9,913 bases of DNA from Ruminiclostridium sp. (GCA_017521345.1 JAFXCU010000145.1:1-9913); one strand, 5' to 3'. Shown: positions 1 through 5,514, counted from the first letter of the stretch. Numbers and translations are program-made. Notes: generated by a model not told the origin, from the sequence alone.

Positions 1-1818
1 CCCATAGCCGCTGCCCATACCGTCGCACAGCAGGAGGAAGAGGACTCCGTCCTCCCGACGGAACCAGTTGCCTGTGTCCCTGCTGACTCCCTCTCCGGTC
101 CGGGCCGCCCCGGCAATGGCGGCAGAGGCCCGGAAGGGCGCGTCCTGGAGGAAGACCATCCGGTTCCCCCGGACCTCCCCCTCTCTAAGGGGGGTGCCCA
201 GGATCTCTCCCAGCTGACGGCGGACGGGCCTGGTCCGCAGTTCCTCAGAGAAGGGGGTCTCTGCCCGGAGACGCCCCGCCGGATCGTAGTACACCAGCCC
301 CGGTCCCAGGTTCATGCTGCCGAGGAAGGCGTTCATCCGGTCCTGCCGGGGCAGGTCCGGGGTGAGCTCCACGGACAACTGGGCCACCGCCCGGGCCATG
401 AATCGGTCCAGCCCCTCATACTGGCTGCACAGGGCCTGGCGGGTCTCCCAGGTCCGGCGGAGGGCCTGCCGCCGCCGGAGGTAGGCGGTGAGCTGGCGGT
501 TGACCTCCCCCAGGAACTCCGGGAAGTGGACGCACCGGTTGGAGAAGTGGCCGGGGAAGTCGGTGGCCAGGGCACGGCCCCGGTCCAGCATGGGGCCGGT
601 GGCATCGTTGCAGGCCCCCCGGGTGGACTCGTAGTCCTTCTGCCAGCAGTTCCCCCGGAGGACGCACTTCAGGCAGACTCTGTCGGCTGCCCGGTTAAAG
701 ATCTCCGCCGGGTTCTGGTGATTGGTGTCCTGGGGGCCCAGAGTCTCCCGCAGGCTGTCCGAGAGGCTGTGGAAAGCCCCAGCCATCTCCTCCATCCGCC
801 GGGTCACCGCCTGGCGGGTACGCTCCACCTCCCCGGAGGCCATCGGCAGAAGGGCGGCAGCCCCCCGCTCCCCTCTCTGTCGGCCCAGGGGGAGGAAGAG
901 AAAGAGGATGGCTCCCAGGAGGGCCTCCATGGGCAGGCCCATCCGCAAGCCTCCCTCCCAGGTCCACAGGCCTCCCACGATGACCGACAGCCCGTAGACA
1001 CCCCCGGCGAAGACCTTCCGCCGCTGCCAGCACAGGCCGCAGGCCAGACCGGCCAGGGTGAAGATCATGCTGCACACCGGGTCGTCCCCGGCGGCCAGAT
1101 CCAGGGCAACCCCGCTGCAGGCCCCGACAAGGACTCCTTCCCCCACCCCTCGTCGGGCGGCCAGGAGGATGCACACCCCCGCCAGGAGGCGGCCCATGGA
1201 GAAGGTCCCCAGGATCTCCACCCGACCCAGGGCCATGAGGACGGTCCCGCCCAGCATCAGGACCCCTGCCCCCTGGCGGGGAGACAGATCAGCCAGCCCC
1301 TCCAGGGTCTGGGGCCACTGGTCAAAGAGGATGCCGTAGCAGTAGGCCGCCGCCCCGGTGAAAAGCACCTCGGTGACGAAGAAGACCAGGTCCTCCCCGT
1401 ACCACCACTCCCCCGCCCGGCAGACAAAGCCAGTGGCCGCACTGAGGCAGGCGGCTATGAGGGGCATGAACCAGCCCCGGCGGTAGATACGTGTGTCATA
1501 GAAGGCAAAGGCCACGGAGTAGGTCAAAATGGCGGCGGCAGCGTAGCGCATCCCGTCGGTGAGGCCCTCCAGGCAGAGATACCCCAGGCAGGCCCCCGCC
1601 AGGGTGGAGAACCCCGTCAGACCCGACCCGGCGGCGGCCACTGCCGCCACCCCAAAGGGGGCGTACAGCCCAAAGAGCTCCGCCCCGGCCAGGACCCCTC
1701 CCAGCAGGAAGCCCACAGCGGTCTCCGCCCCTCGCAGAAAGGCCCGCCGGGAGAGCCGCACGGAATCTCCCCGGGGAAAGGCCAGCAGCTTTTCTCCCGT
1801 CTTCTCTTTGGTTGCCAT
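1..1818 (-). CDS. spoIIE: Stage II sporulation protein E (SpoIIE), partial, 3' end outside window
   Basis: SpoIIE is the membrane-bound PP2C-type serine phosphatase that dephosphorylates SpoIIAA, activating sigma-F in the forespore; it also acts at the polar septum. The minus frame is open for exactly 606 codons from ATG 1818 to the edge. Residues about 1-330 are a run of hydrophobic segments (the multi-pass region). They are followed by a soluble central region with a CxxC-x5-CW cluster near residue 380 (VCLKCVLRGNCW), as in other SpoIIE proteins. The last visible residues read LLLCDGMGSGYG, the first metal-binding motif of the PP2C domain. In Bacillus subtilis the equivalent Asp is near residue 610 of about 827, so roughly 200 residues are missing. 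A GGGAGGG ribosome site lies 6 bases before the start. The identification rests on this architecture and the DGMGSG motif. Long plus-strand frames across this region are antisense shadows. Confidence 0.93.
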   Translation of the reverse strand, partial: MATKEKTGEKLLAFPRGDSVRLSRRAFLRGAETAVGFLLGGVLAGAELFGLYAPFGVAAVAAAGSGLTGFSTLAGACLGYLCLEGLTDGMRYAAAAILTYSVAFAFYDTRIYRRGWFMPLIAACLSAATGFVCRAGEWWYGEDLVFFVTEVLFTGAAAYCYGILFDQWPQTLEGLADLSPRQGAGVLMLGGTVLMALGRVEILGTFSMGRLLAGVCILLAARRGVGEGVLVGACSGVALDLAAGDDPVCSMIFTLAGLACGLCWQRRKVFAGGVYGLSVIVGGLWTWEGGLRMGLPMEALLGAILFLFLPLGRQRGERGAAALLPMASGEVERTRQAVTRRMEEMAGAFHSLSDSLRETLGPQDTNHQNPAEIFNRAADRVCLKCVLRGNCWQKDYESTRGACNDATGPMLDRGRALATDFPGHFSNRCVHFPEFLGEVNRQLTAYLRRRQALRRTWETRQALCSQYEGLDRFMARAVAQLSVELTPDLPRQDRMNAFLGSMNLGPGLVYYDPAGRLRAETPFSEELRTRPVRRQLGEILGTPLREGEVRGNRMVFLQDAPFRASAAIAGAARTGEGVSRDTGNWFRREDGVLFLLLCDGMGSGYG

Positions 1819-1869
1819 AAGGATCCCTCCCATTTCCTCAAACTGTTGGTATATGCTCGTTGTGTTCCG

Positions 1870-1902
1870 AGTATACCTGCCGGAGGAAAAAAAGCCTGTC
1901 GG
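1870..1902 (-). promoter_or_regulatory. Putative Spo0A-activated sigma-A promoter of spoIIE (21-bp spacing)
   Basis: On the minus strand, CCGACA (1902-1897) and TATACT (1875-1870) are separated by 21 bases. That is too long for a normal sigma-A promoter, but the long spacing is known for Spo0A-activated spoIIE/spoIIG promoters in Bacillus. A 0A-box-like word TGTCGGA (6 of 7 to TGTCGAA) lies on the plus strand at 1897-1903, over the -35. A second word, GGTCGAA (6 of 7), lies on the minus strand at 1994-1988. The -10 sits about 50 bases before the spoIIE start. Spo0A control is inferred from these matches and the gene's identity. Confidence 0.55.
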
Positions 1903-2042
1903 AGGGTGGATGGGGAATCCTGGAGGATTTTTCCACAAATTCCCCAGGTTTTTCCCCCTTCGCCATTAAACCGGGAGAATTTCGGATTTCGACCAGAGAA
2001 ACAGGCAGGAAAAAGAGGACAAACGCCCCGGCGGCATTGTCT

Positions 2043-2070
2043 TTGGGGCAAAAGTATAGTACAGTGTAAT
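2043..2070 (+). promoter_or_regulatory. Possible weak promoter of the DUF3089 lipoprotein gene
   Basis: TTGGGG (2043-2048) and TGTAAT (2065-2070) are 16 bases apart and lie about 35 bases before the ATG at 2105. TATAGT at 2055-2060 is an alternative -10 without a good -35. The matches are weak. The rest of the 286-base spoIIE/lipoprotein divergent gap (1819-2104) holds only the spoIIE promoter elements and the GAGGAGG ribosome site at 2091-2097; I see no RNA gene or repeat in it. Confidence 0.25.
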
Positions 2071-2104
2071 AAAGAGAATCTGCCAGTCAAGAGGAGGATG
2101 CACC

Positions 2105-3109
2105 ATGCCGAACAAAACAAAACGACTTCCGATCATCGGTCTTGCCGTGATGCTCCTGATTACCGCTGCCCTGTCCGTGACGGCATGCAGCAGTGATCAG
2201 TCCGACAGCATGTATTCCAACCAGGAGAACTGGGCCTATCTGGAAACCGATACCACCGGGAAGCCCGCCGATGTGTTCTTCATCTGCCCCACCGTATACG
2301 GCGGCGACGCCGACACCTTTAACATGGCCATGGACGACACGGATACCAAGGAAGCCTTCCTGGGGGCCATCAACATGGAAAAAGGCATCTACGACGAGAA
2401 CTGCAGAGTGTTCGCCCCCTACTATCGACAGGCGGCCCTCAGCGTTTATGAAATGGCAGCCGAGGTCAGAGAGGAATATCTGAGCACCGCCTACGAAGAT
2501 GTGAAGCAGGCCTTTACATACTACCTGGAGCAGTACAACGACGGCCGCCCCATCGTGGTGGCCGGGTTCTCCCAGGGGGCCGACCTGAGCCTTCGACTGT
2601 TGAAGGACTATTTCTCCGGCGACACAGGCGAGCTTCTGGTGGCCTGCTACGCCATCGGGTGGAGCATCACGGAAGAGGAGCTGCAGGCCCATCCCCACCT
2701 GACGTTTGCCCAGGGTGAAACCGATACGGGCGTCATCATCGCCTTCAACAGCGAGGCTGAAGGAGTTTCCGACTCCCCCATGATCCCCCAGGGAACCAAA
2801 ACCCTGGCCATCAACCCCCTGAACTGGCGCACCGATGGGGCTCCCGCCCACAAGTCTCTTAACAAAGGGGCCTGCTTCACCGATTACAGCGGAGAGATCG
2901 TCACGGAGATCCCCCAGCTGACGGGCGCTTACATCGACGAGGACAGAGGCTCTCTGAGAGTGGTGGACGTCACCCCGGAGGAGTACCCCCCTATTCTGTC
3001 CATCTTCGACGAAGGCGTATATCATCTGTATGACTACCAATTCTTCTATCGCAACCTCCAGGAGAACGTGTCCGCAAGGATCGCGGCGTATCTGGACCAG
3101 ACTGCATAA
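2105..3109 (+). CDS. DUF3089-type alpha/beta-hydrolase lipoprotein
   Basis: This is a 334-residue predicted secreted lipoprotein. Residues 4-27 are a basic and then hydrophobic signal, ending in a lipobox-like VTAC with lipidation Cys28, followed by a short Ser/Asp-rich linker. The mature part has the alpha/beta-hydrolase nucleophile elbow GFSQG (Ser156) after a hydrophobic strand. A C-terminal His at 307 sits in HLYDYQFFYRNLQENV, a motif I associate with DUF3089. Early motifs such as FFICPTVYGG and RVFAPYYRQA fit the same family. The likely role is an esterase or lipase-like hydrolase outside the membrane; the substrate is unknown. The start follows GAGGAGG with 7-base spacing. It is divergent from spoIIE, convergent with the HD gene, and ends at a strong terminator. 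No neighbour suggests its substrate. Family assignment is from recalled motifs. Confidence 0.85.
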   Translation: MPNKTKRLPIIGLAVMLLITAALSVTACSSDQSDSMYSNQENWAYLETDTTGKPADVFFICPTVYGGDADTFNMAMDDTDTKEAFLGAINMEKGIYDENCRVFAPYYRQAALSVYEMAAEVREEYLSTAYEDVKQAFTYYLEQYNDGRPIVVAGFSQGADLSLRLLKDYFSGDTGELLVACYAIGWSITEEELQAHPHLTFAQGETDTGVIIAFNSEAEGVSDSPMIPQGTKTLAINPLNWRTDGAPAHKSLNKGACFTDYSGEIVTEIPQLTGAYIDEDRGSLRVVDVTPEEYPPILSIFDEGVYHLYDYQFFYRNLQENVSARIAAYLDQTA

Positions 3110-3117
3110 AGTAAAAG

Positions 3118-3154
3118 CCCCCGCCCGTTGTCACGAAGACAACGGCGGGGGTTT
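3118..3154. terminator. Bidirectional intrinsic terminator between convergent genes
   Basis: The stem is CCCCCGC plus CCGTTGTC on the left and GACAACGG plus CGGGGG on the right, about 14 pairs with one bulged C and an ACGAA loop (3133-3137). On the plus strand it is followed by GTTTCC and on the minus strand by CTTTTACTTT. It lies between the stop of the lipoprotein gene and the end of the HD gene, so it can end transcription from both sides. Confidence 0.85.
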
Positions 3155-3156
3155 CC

Positions 3157-3774
3157 TCATCTCATTCGATTTTTCCAGGCCTGATCCAGGTCCAGGAGCC
3201 GCCAGGCGAAGGGCACCAGGTCCTTGGCGGCCTGGTGGCGCATGAATTTGGCATCCAGGTCCTTCAGTCGGACCCGGTCCAGGTTGTCCGCATCCTTCAG
3301 CAGACAGGTGAGCTCCACCGTCCGGGGGTAGTCCTCCGGCTGGAAGGACTTCAAAATGGTCTCCATGTCGGCATCCGGGTGGGCATGGGCGGTGACCGCC
3401 GCCTGGAGCTCCACCAGAAGCTCCCCGGACTTGCCGGTGAGCTCCTCCAGCTTCAGGGCAGACCGGGCCCCGTGGTACAGGTCGAAGCCGTCAAAGGTCC
3501 GGCCCACGTCGTGGTAGCAGGCGGCATGGAAGTACTGGCGGATGTCCTCCTCCTCCAGGCCCTCCTGCCAGGCAATGAGGGCGGCAAAGAGCAGGACCCG
3601 GTGGATGTGTCCGCTGCCGTGGACCCGACTCTTGTACAGGGCGTCCTCGTCCATGGTCCGGTAGGTCTCCAGCAGCAGGGGATAGAACCGCCAGGCCTTC
3701 AGGCCCTGGATGAGGGCGGTGTCCTCCCCCCAGTCTCCCAGTTCCAGCAGGGACAGGATCCGATTTTCGCGCAT
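3157..3774 (-). CDS. HD-domain phosphohydrolase family protein
   Basis: This is a 205-residue soluble protein of the HD metal-dependent phosphohydrolase superfamily. Visible metal-ligand motifs are His58 (HGSGHIHR), the paired His88-Asp89 (HAACYHDVGR), His130/His132 (TAHAHPD) and an Asp in KDADNLDRVR (Asp161/Asp163). These give the H...HD...D order of the superfamily. The substrate cannot be read from sequence; nucleotides or small phosphate esters are typical for relatives. The frame is open up to 3837, but I chose ATG 3774. It has an AAAGGGGG ribosome site 6-7 bases upstream, and the clear promoter at 3809-3837 lies downstream of the earlier codon. It is transcribed alone and converges with the lipoprotein gene. 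Confidence 0.88.
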   Translation of the reverse strand: MRENRILSLLELGDWGEDTALIQGLKAWRFYPLLLETYRTMDEDALYKSRVHGSGHIHRVLLFAALIAWQEGLEEEDIRQYFHAACYHDVGRTFDGFDLYHGARSALKLEELTGKSGELLVELQAAVTAHAHPDADMETILKSFQPEDYPRTVELTCLLKDADNLDRVRLKDLDAKFMRHQAAKDLVPFAWRLLDLDQAWKNRMR

Positions 3775-3808
3775 AGCAGTTCCCCCTTTATCCAATATAG
3801 TTAGGTTT

Positions 3809-3837
3809 ATTAAACTACGCACAGGCCCGGTTGTCAA
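3809..3837 (-). promoter_or_regulatory. Sigma-A promoter of the HD-domain gene, with palindrome over -10
   Basis: On the minus strand a perfect TTGACA (3837-3832), a 17-base spacer and TTTAAT (3814-3809) lie about 35 bases before ATG 3774. The -10 is inside an 11-base palindrome GTTTATTAAAC (3805-3815), with outer arms TAGTT (3798-3802) and AACTA (3813-3817). This could be an operator. The -35 overlaps the stop codon of the upstream sigma-like gene (3834-3836). Confidence 0.8.
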
Positions 3838-4166
3838 TGGCGAGTTCTCGGGGTTTTTCCCGCCCGGATCAGATCCGCACCCCCGTAGCGCATCCGGCGG
3901 CGGATCCTTTCCTCTCCCCGCTTCAACGTCCGGGAGACCGTGCTCCGCTCCACCCCCAGGGCCTCGGCGATCTGCCGCATATTCAGCCCCTGGCAGTAGT
4001 AGAGAAAGAGGACCTGACGCTGGCGGTCGGTGACCTCCTCCCGGAGGGCCTGGGCCAGACAGGCCTGGAGCTCTGCCAGGCGAGCCTGGTTATCCGCCGC
4101 CATGAGCTGGGCAAAGCGGGCCATATCCGGCCGGTCGTCCCGGTTATTATATTGTATATTTCTCAT
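3834..4166 (-). CDS. Sigma-70 region 4-like helix-turn-helix protein
   Basis: This is a 110-residue protein. Residues about 45-92 match sigma factor region 4 (-35 recognition): TDRQRQVLFLYYCQGLNMRQIAEALGVERSTVSRTLKRGEERIRRR, with the helix-turn-helix in MRQIAEALGVERSTVSRTLK. There is no region 2, so it cannot be a complete sigma factor. It more likely acts as a DNA-binding regulator or as half of a split sigma/accessory pair, as in phage and mobile-element regulators. ATG 4166 was chosen because the upstream gene's stop lies inside it (a 20-base overlap) and AGGGGGT precedes it by about 10 bases, which points to coupled translation. An earlier frame opening at 4232 would encode a low-complexity shadow of the neighbour. 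The basic tail (RAGKTPRTRH) is typical of DNA binders. Confidence 0.8.
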   Translation of the reverse strand: MRNIQYNNRDDRPDMARFAQLMAADNQARLAELQACLAQALREEVTDRQRQVLFLYYCQGLNMRQIAEALGVERSTVSRTLKRGEERIRRRMRYGGADLIRAGKTPRTRH

Positions 4167-4380
4167 TCCGGCTGTACCCCCTGTCGTAGTAGTGTTCCAG
4201 ATGTTCGGCCAGGTCCTCCATCTCCCGCACAAGGGGGTAAAGGACCAGGATCCGTTCGGACAGCTCTTCCCGGGCTTCGTCGCTCCGGGCGGCCTGTCGT
4301 TCCTCCCGCAGGGCCCGGATGTGCGCCCGCAGGGCTTCAGCCTGTTTTCGGCACAGGGGGGCCATTTCTTTCATGGTCAT
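4147..4380 (-). CDS. Small coiled-coil hypothetical protein upstream of sigma-like gene
   Basis: This 77-residue protein is not assigned to a known family. It is highly charged and helical. Residues about 10-70 are rich in Arg/Glu/Ala/Leu (AEALRAHIRALREERQAARSDEAREELSERIL), suggesting a coiled coil, followed by HLEHYYDRGYSRNEKYTI. ATG 4380 has an excellent GAGAGGAGG site 5 bases upstream and is the best-supported start. Its last 20 bases overlap the sigma-like gene, so the two are probably made together and may form a complex. The same frame stays open upstream and carries a zinc-ribbon-like segment (4381-4539), so the true protein may be longer. No clear promoter is visible on this strand. 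Confidence 0.65.
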   Translation of the reverse strand: MTMKEMAPLCRKQAEALRAHIRALREERQAARSDEAREELSERILVLYPLVREMEDLAEHLEHYYDRGYSRNEKYTI

Positions 4381-4539
4381 AGCATCCTCCTCTCGATGGT
4401 CGTTCTGCTCCCGGCAGACCTGGCACAGGCCATCCTCCGCCGGGGGATCATATCGGTACTGCTCCTGCCCGCAAAGGGCGCAAAAAAAGACAGGATGGTC
4501 CTGCTGGACATCCCGAAAAGGGTAAAAAGAAGGGCTCAG
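4381..4539 (-). other. In-frame upstream extension with CxxC-x15-CxxC zinc-ribbon-like segment
   Basis: Directly upstream of, and in frame with, the coiled-coil gene is an open segment reading FFCALCGQ...DGLCQVCREQ, a CxxC-x15-CxxC pattern typical of a zinc ribbon. Its third codon positions are mostly G/C, like real genes here. The nearest possible starts are CTG at 4539, 8 bases after AAGGAG, or ATG 4623, which has no ribosome site and lies across the tRNA promoter. A 7-T run on the minus strand (4482-4488) just before the first Cys would join the segment to an ATG in the next frame (MSSRTIL...) if one T were added. Either a rare start, slippage or an eroded start would explain it. Confidence 0.45.
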
Positions 4540-4569
4540 AAAAAAATCTCCTTTTTTCGAAAAAAAGTG

Positions 4570-4598
4570 TTGACAAAATGGGGCTCGTCTGATATAGT
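4570..4598 (+). promoter_or_regulatory. Strong sigma-A promoter of the tRNA operon
   Basis: A perfect TTGACA (4570-4575), a 17-base spacer and TATAGT (4593-4598) predict a start near 4605, about 26 bases before tRNA-Thr. The near-consensus match suits a stable-RNA promoter. Confidence 0.88.
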
Positions 4599-4630
4599 TA
4601 ACTTCGCTGTGAACGACACGCATCCGACGC

Positions 4631-4706
4631 GCTGGTGTAGCTCAGTTGGTAGAGCAGCTGATTTGTAATCAGCAGGTCGGGGGTTCGAGTCCGTCCACCA
4701 GCTCCA
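4631..4706 (+). tRNA. tRNA-Thr (anticodon UGU)
   Basis: This 76-base gene has a complete cloverleaf: acceptor GCTGGTG/CACCAGC, D-arm GCTC/GAGC, anticodon stem GCTGA/TCAGC with loop TTTGTAA (anticodon TGT at 4664-4666, reading ACA), T-loop TTCGAGT, discriminator T and encoded CCA (4704-4706). The T-stem GGGGG/CCGTC contains one G-G mismatch and one G-T pair, but everything else is regular. It is the first gene of a two-tRNA transcript. Confidence 0.96.
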
Positions 4707-4715
4707 AGTGAATAT

Positions 4716-4800
4716 GGAGGAGTTCCCGAGTGGCCAAAGGGGGCAGACTGTAAATCTGTTGTCGACGACTTCGGTGGTTCGAATCCACCCTCCTCCACCA
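4716..4800 (+). tRNA. tRNA-Tyr (anticodon GUA)
   Basis: This 85-base class II tRNA has acceptor GGAGGAG/CTCCTCC, anticodon stem GCAGA/TCTGT, loop CTGTAAA (anticodon GTA) and a long variable arm around GTCGACGACTTCG. The T-arm is GGTGG/CCACC with loop TTCGAAT, and CCA is encoded at 4798-4800. It follows tRNA-Thr by 9 bases and runs straight into a terminator. Confidence 0.96.
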
Positions 4801-4801
4801 G

Positions 4802-4832
4802 AAAAAACCGATTGCTTTGCGATCGGTTTTTT
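4802..4832 (+). terminator. Intrinsic terminator of the tRNA operon
   Basis: AAAAAACCGAT (4802-4812) pairs with ATCGGTTTTTT (4822-4832). The inner TGC/GCG pairs extend the stem to a TTT loop. The hairpin is immediately downstream of the tRNA-Tyr CCA and ends in six T. Confidence 0.9.
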
Positions 4833-4835
4833 CAG

Positions 4836-5052
4836 TTATATTCGCCTTGCGGCGAGTGATATTGCTCCGCAGTGATATTCGGCCTTATGCCGAGTGATAT
4901 TGGCTTTGCCAGTTTTAGGCGAATATAATATCACGAAAGCATCTTGCTTTCCTATCACTTTCGCATTGCGAAAATATCACTCCGACGAAGTCGGAATATC
5001 ACTTAAAAATGCATCCTGCATTTGCTATCCTTCACTTATGAGGTGATGTATG
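4836..5052 (+). repeat. Hairpin array with mirrored GTGATAT / ATATCAC linkers before the four-helix-bundle gene
   Basis: This stretch contains at least eight short perfect hairpins. Left half: TCGCC/GGCGA (4842-4855), TGC/GCA (4863-4871), TCGGC/GCCGA (4879-4893) and TGGC/GCCA (4901-4911). Copies of GTGATAT at 4856, 4872 and 4894 separate these hairpins. A 12-bp outer stem, 4836-4847 with 4917-4928, encloses the left half and competes with its first hairpin. Right half: GAAAGCA/TGCTTTC (4935-4951), TTTCGC/GCGAAA (4959-4973), TCCGAC/GTCGGA (4981-4995) and AAATGCA/TGCATTT (5007-5023). The complementary word ATATCAC precedes or separates them at 4928, 4974 and 4996, with the variant CTATCAC at 4952. 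The word GTGATGT at 5043-5049 covers the gene's start site. The stems differ in sequence, but all use short loops. This looks like a structured RNA leader, or a DNA element that folds when single-stranded. Function unknown. Confidence 0.85.
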
Positions 5053-5411
5053 TGTCTTCCAGTCCACTGCGGGACAAAGCGAAAGAGTTTGCAAAGGAAA
5101 TCGTTTTCCTGTGCCGTGAGATCAAAGGAACCCACCGAGAGGCTGTCTTGACCAATCAGCTTCTGCGCTCCGGCACCTCTATCGGAGCCAATCTCCACGA
5201 GGCTCAGTACGCACACGGTACCAAAGACTTTATTTCCAAACTGGAAATTGCCCAAAAAGAATGTTATGAAACAGAATACTGGTTGGAACTGCTTTTTGAA
5301 ACCGGATATATACCCGAAGCTCAATATAAGCCTCTGCAAAATACCTGCGGGGCCATTCGGCGCATGTTGATTGCATCCCTGAACACCGCAAAAGCCAACA
5401 GCAGCAGATAA
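5046..5411 (+). CDS. Four-helix-bundle protein (23S rRNA intervening-sequence protein family)
   Basis: This 121-residue all-helical protein carries the family signature NQLLRSGTSIGANLHEAQ (about residues 37-54), followed by KDFISKLEIAQKECYETEYWLELL and a C-terminal helix. This matches the S23/IVP four-helix-bundle family (PF05635/TIGR02436), related in fold to the Avd protein of diversity-generating retroelements. Relatives form oligomeric basic bundles that may bind nucleic acid; the cellular role is unknown. The start is ambiguous: ATG 5046 has GAGG only 2 bases away, GTG 5052 has better spacing, and an out-of-frame ATG lies at 5050. The gene is visibly richer in A/T than its neighbours and follows the hairpin array directly, so it may be a transferred unit. 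There is no 23S rRNA, reverse transcriptase or template repeat in the window. Confidence 0.88.
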   Translation: MYVSSSPLRDKAKEFAKEIVFLCREIKGTHREAVLTNQLLRSGTSIGANLHEAQYAHGTKDFISKLEIAQKECYETEYWLELLFETGYIPEAQYKPLQNTCGAIRRMLIASLNTAKANSSR

Positions 5412-5485
5412 TATCTTTTTCGAGTCTTCCTCCGCCAAGCCGCCCTGGTCGTTGTGCCATCATCAAAAATCACCTATAAATCCCA

Positions 5486-5514
5486 CCCGCAGCCCGCATG
5501 GCTGCGGGTTTTTT
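5486..5514 (+). terminator. Intrinsic terminator after the four-helix-bundle gene
   Basis: CCCGCAGCC (5486-5494), loop CGCAT and GGCTGCGGG (5500-5508) are followed by six T. This is a perfect 9-bp stem. It isolates the XRE regulator from the upstream unit. The remainder of the 5412-5596 gap holds only the next promoter and the imperfect tRNA-end-like words near 5419-5437. Confidence 0.9.

Noticed and set aside
1919..1952. Hairpin CCTGG...CCAGG followed by T run in the spoIIE upstream gap
   Set aside because: Only about five clean pairs around a loop of about 20 bases, so it is too weak for a terminator.
526..2196. Long plus-strand open frame opposite spoIIE
   Set aside because: It is antisense to spoIIE, which has the membrane helices, cysteine cluster and DGMGSG motif. 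The plus-strand translation is low-complexity Pro/Gly/Gln-rich, with no domain or ribosome site.
2087..3040. Minus-strand open frame opposite the DUF3089 gene
   Set aside because: The plus strand has a signal peptide, a GFSQG motif and a strong ribosome site; the minus strand has none of these.
4836..5030. CRISPR array
   Set aside because: The conserved word is only 7 bases, the intervening segments are 9 to 17 bases and self-complementary, and no cas genes are present.
5046..5411. Diversity-generating retroelement or 23S rRNA intervening sequence
   Set aside because: The protein family fits by fold, but no reverse transcriptase, template/variable repeat or rRNA is in the window.
5406..5420. 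Palindrome AGATAATATCT followed by T run at the four-helix gene stop
   Set aside because: Five A/T-rich pairs with a single-base centre cannot form a stable hairpin. The 5486-5514 terminator is far stronger.
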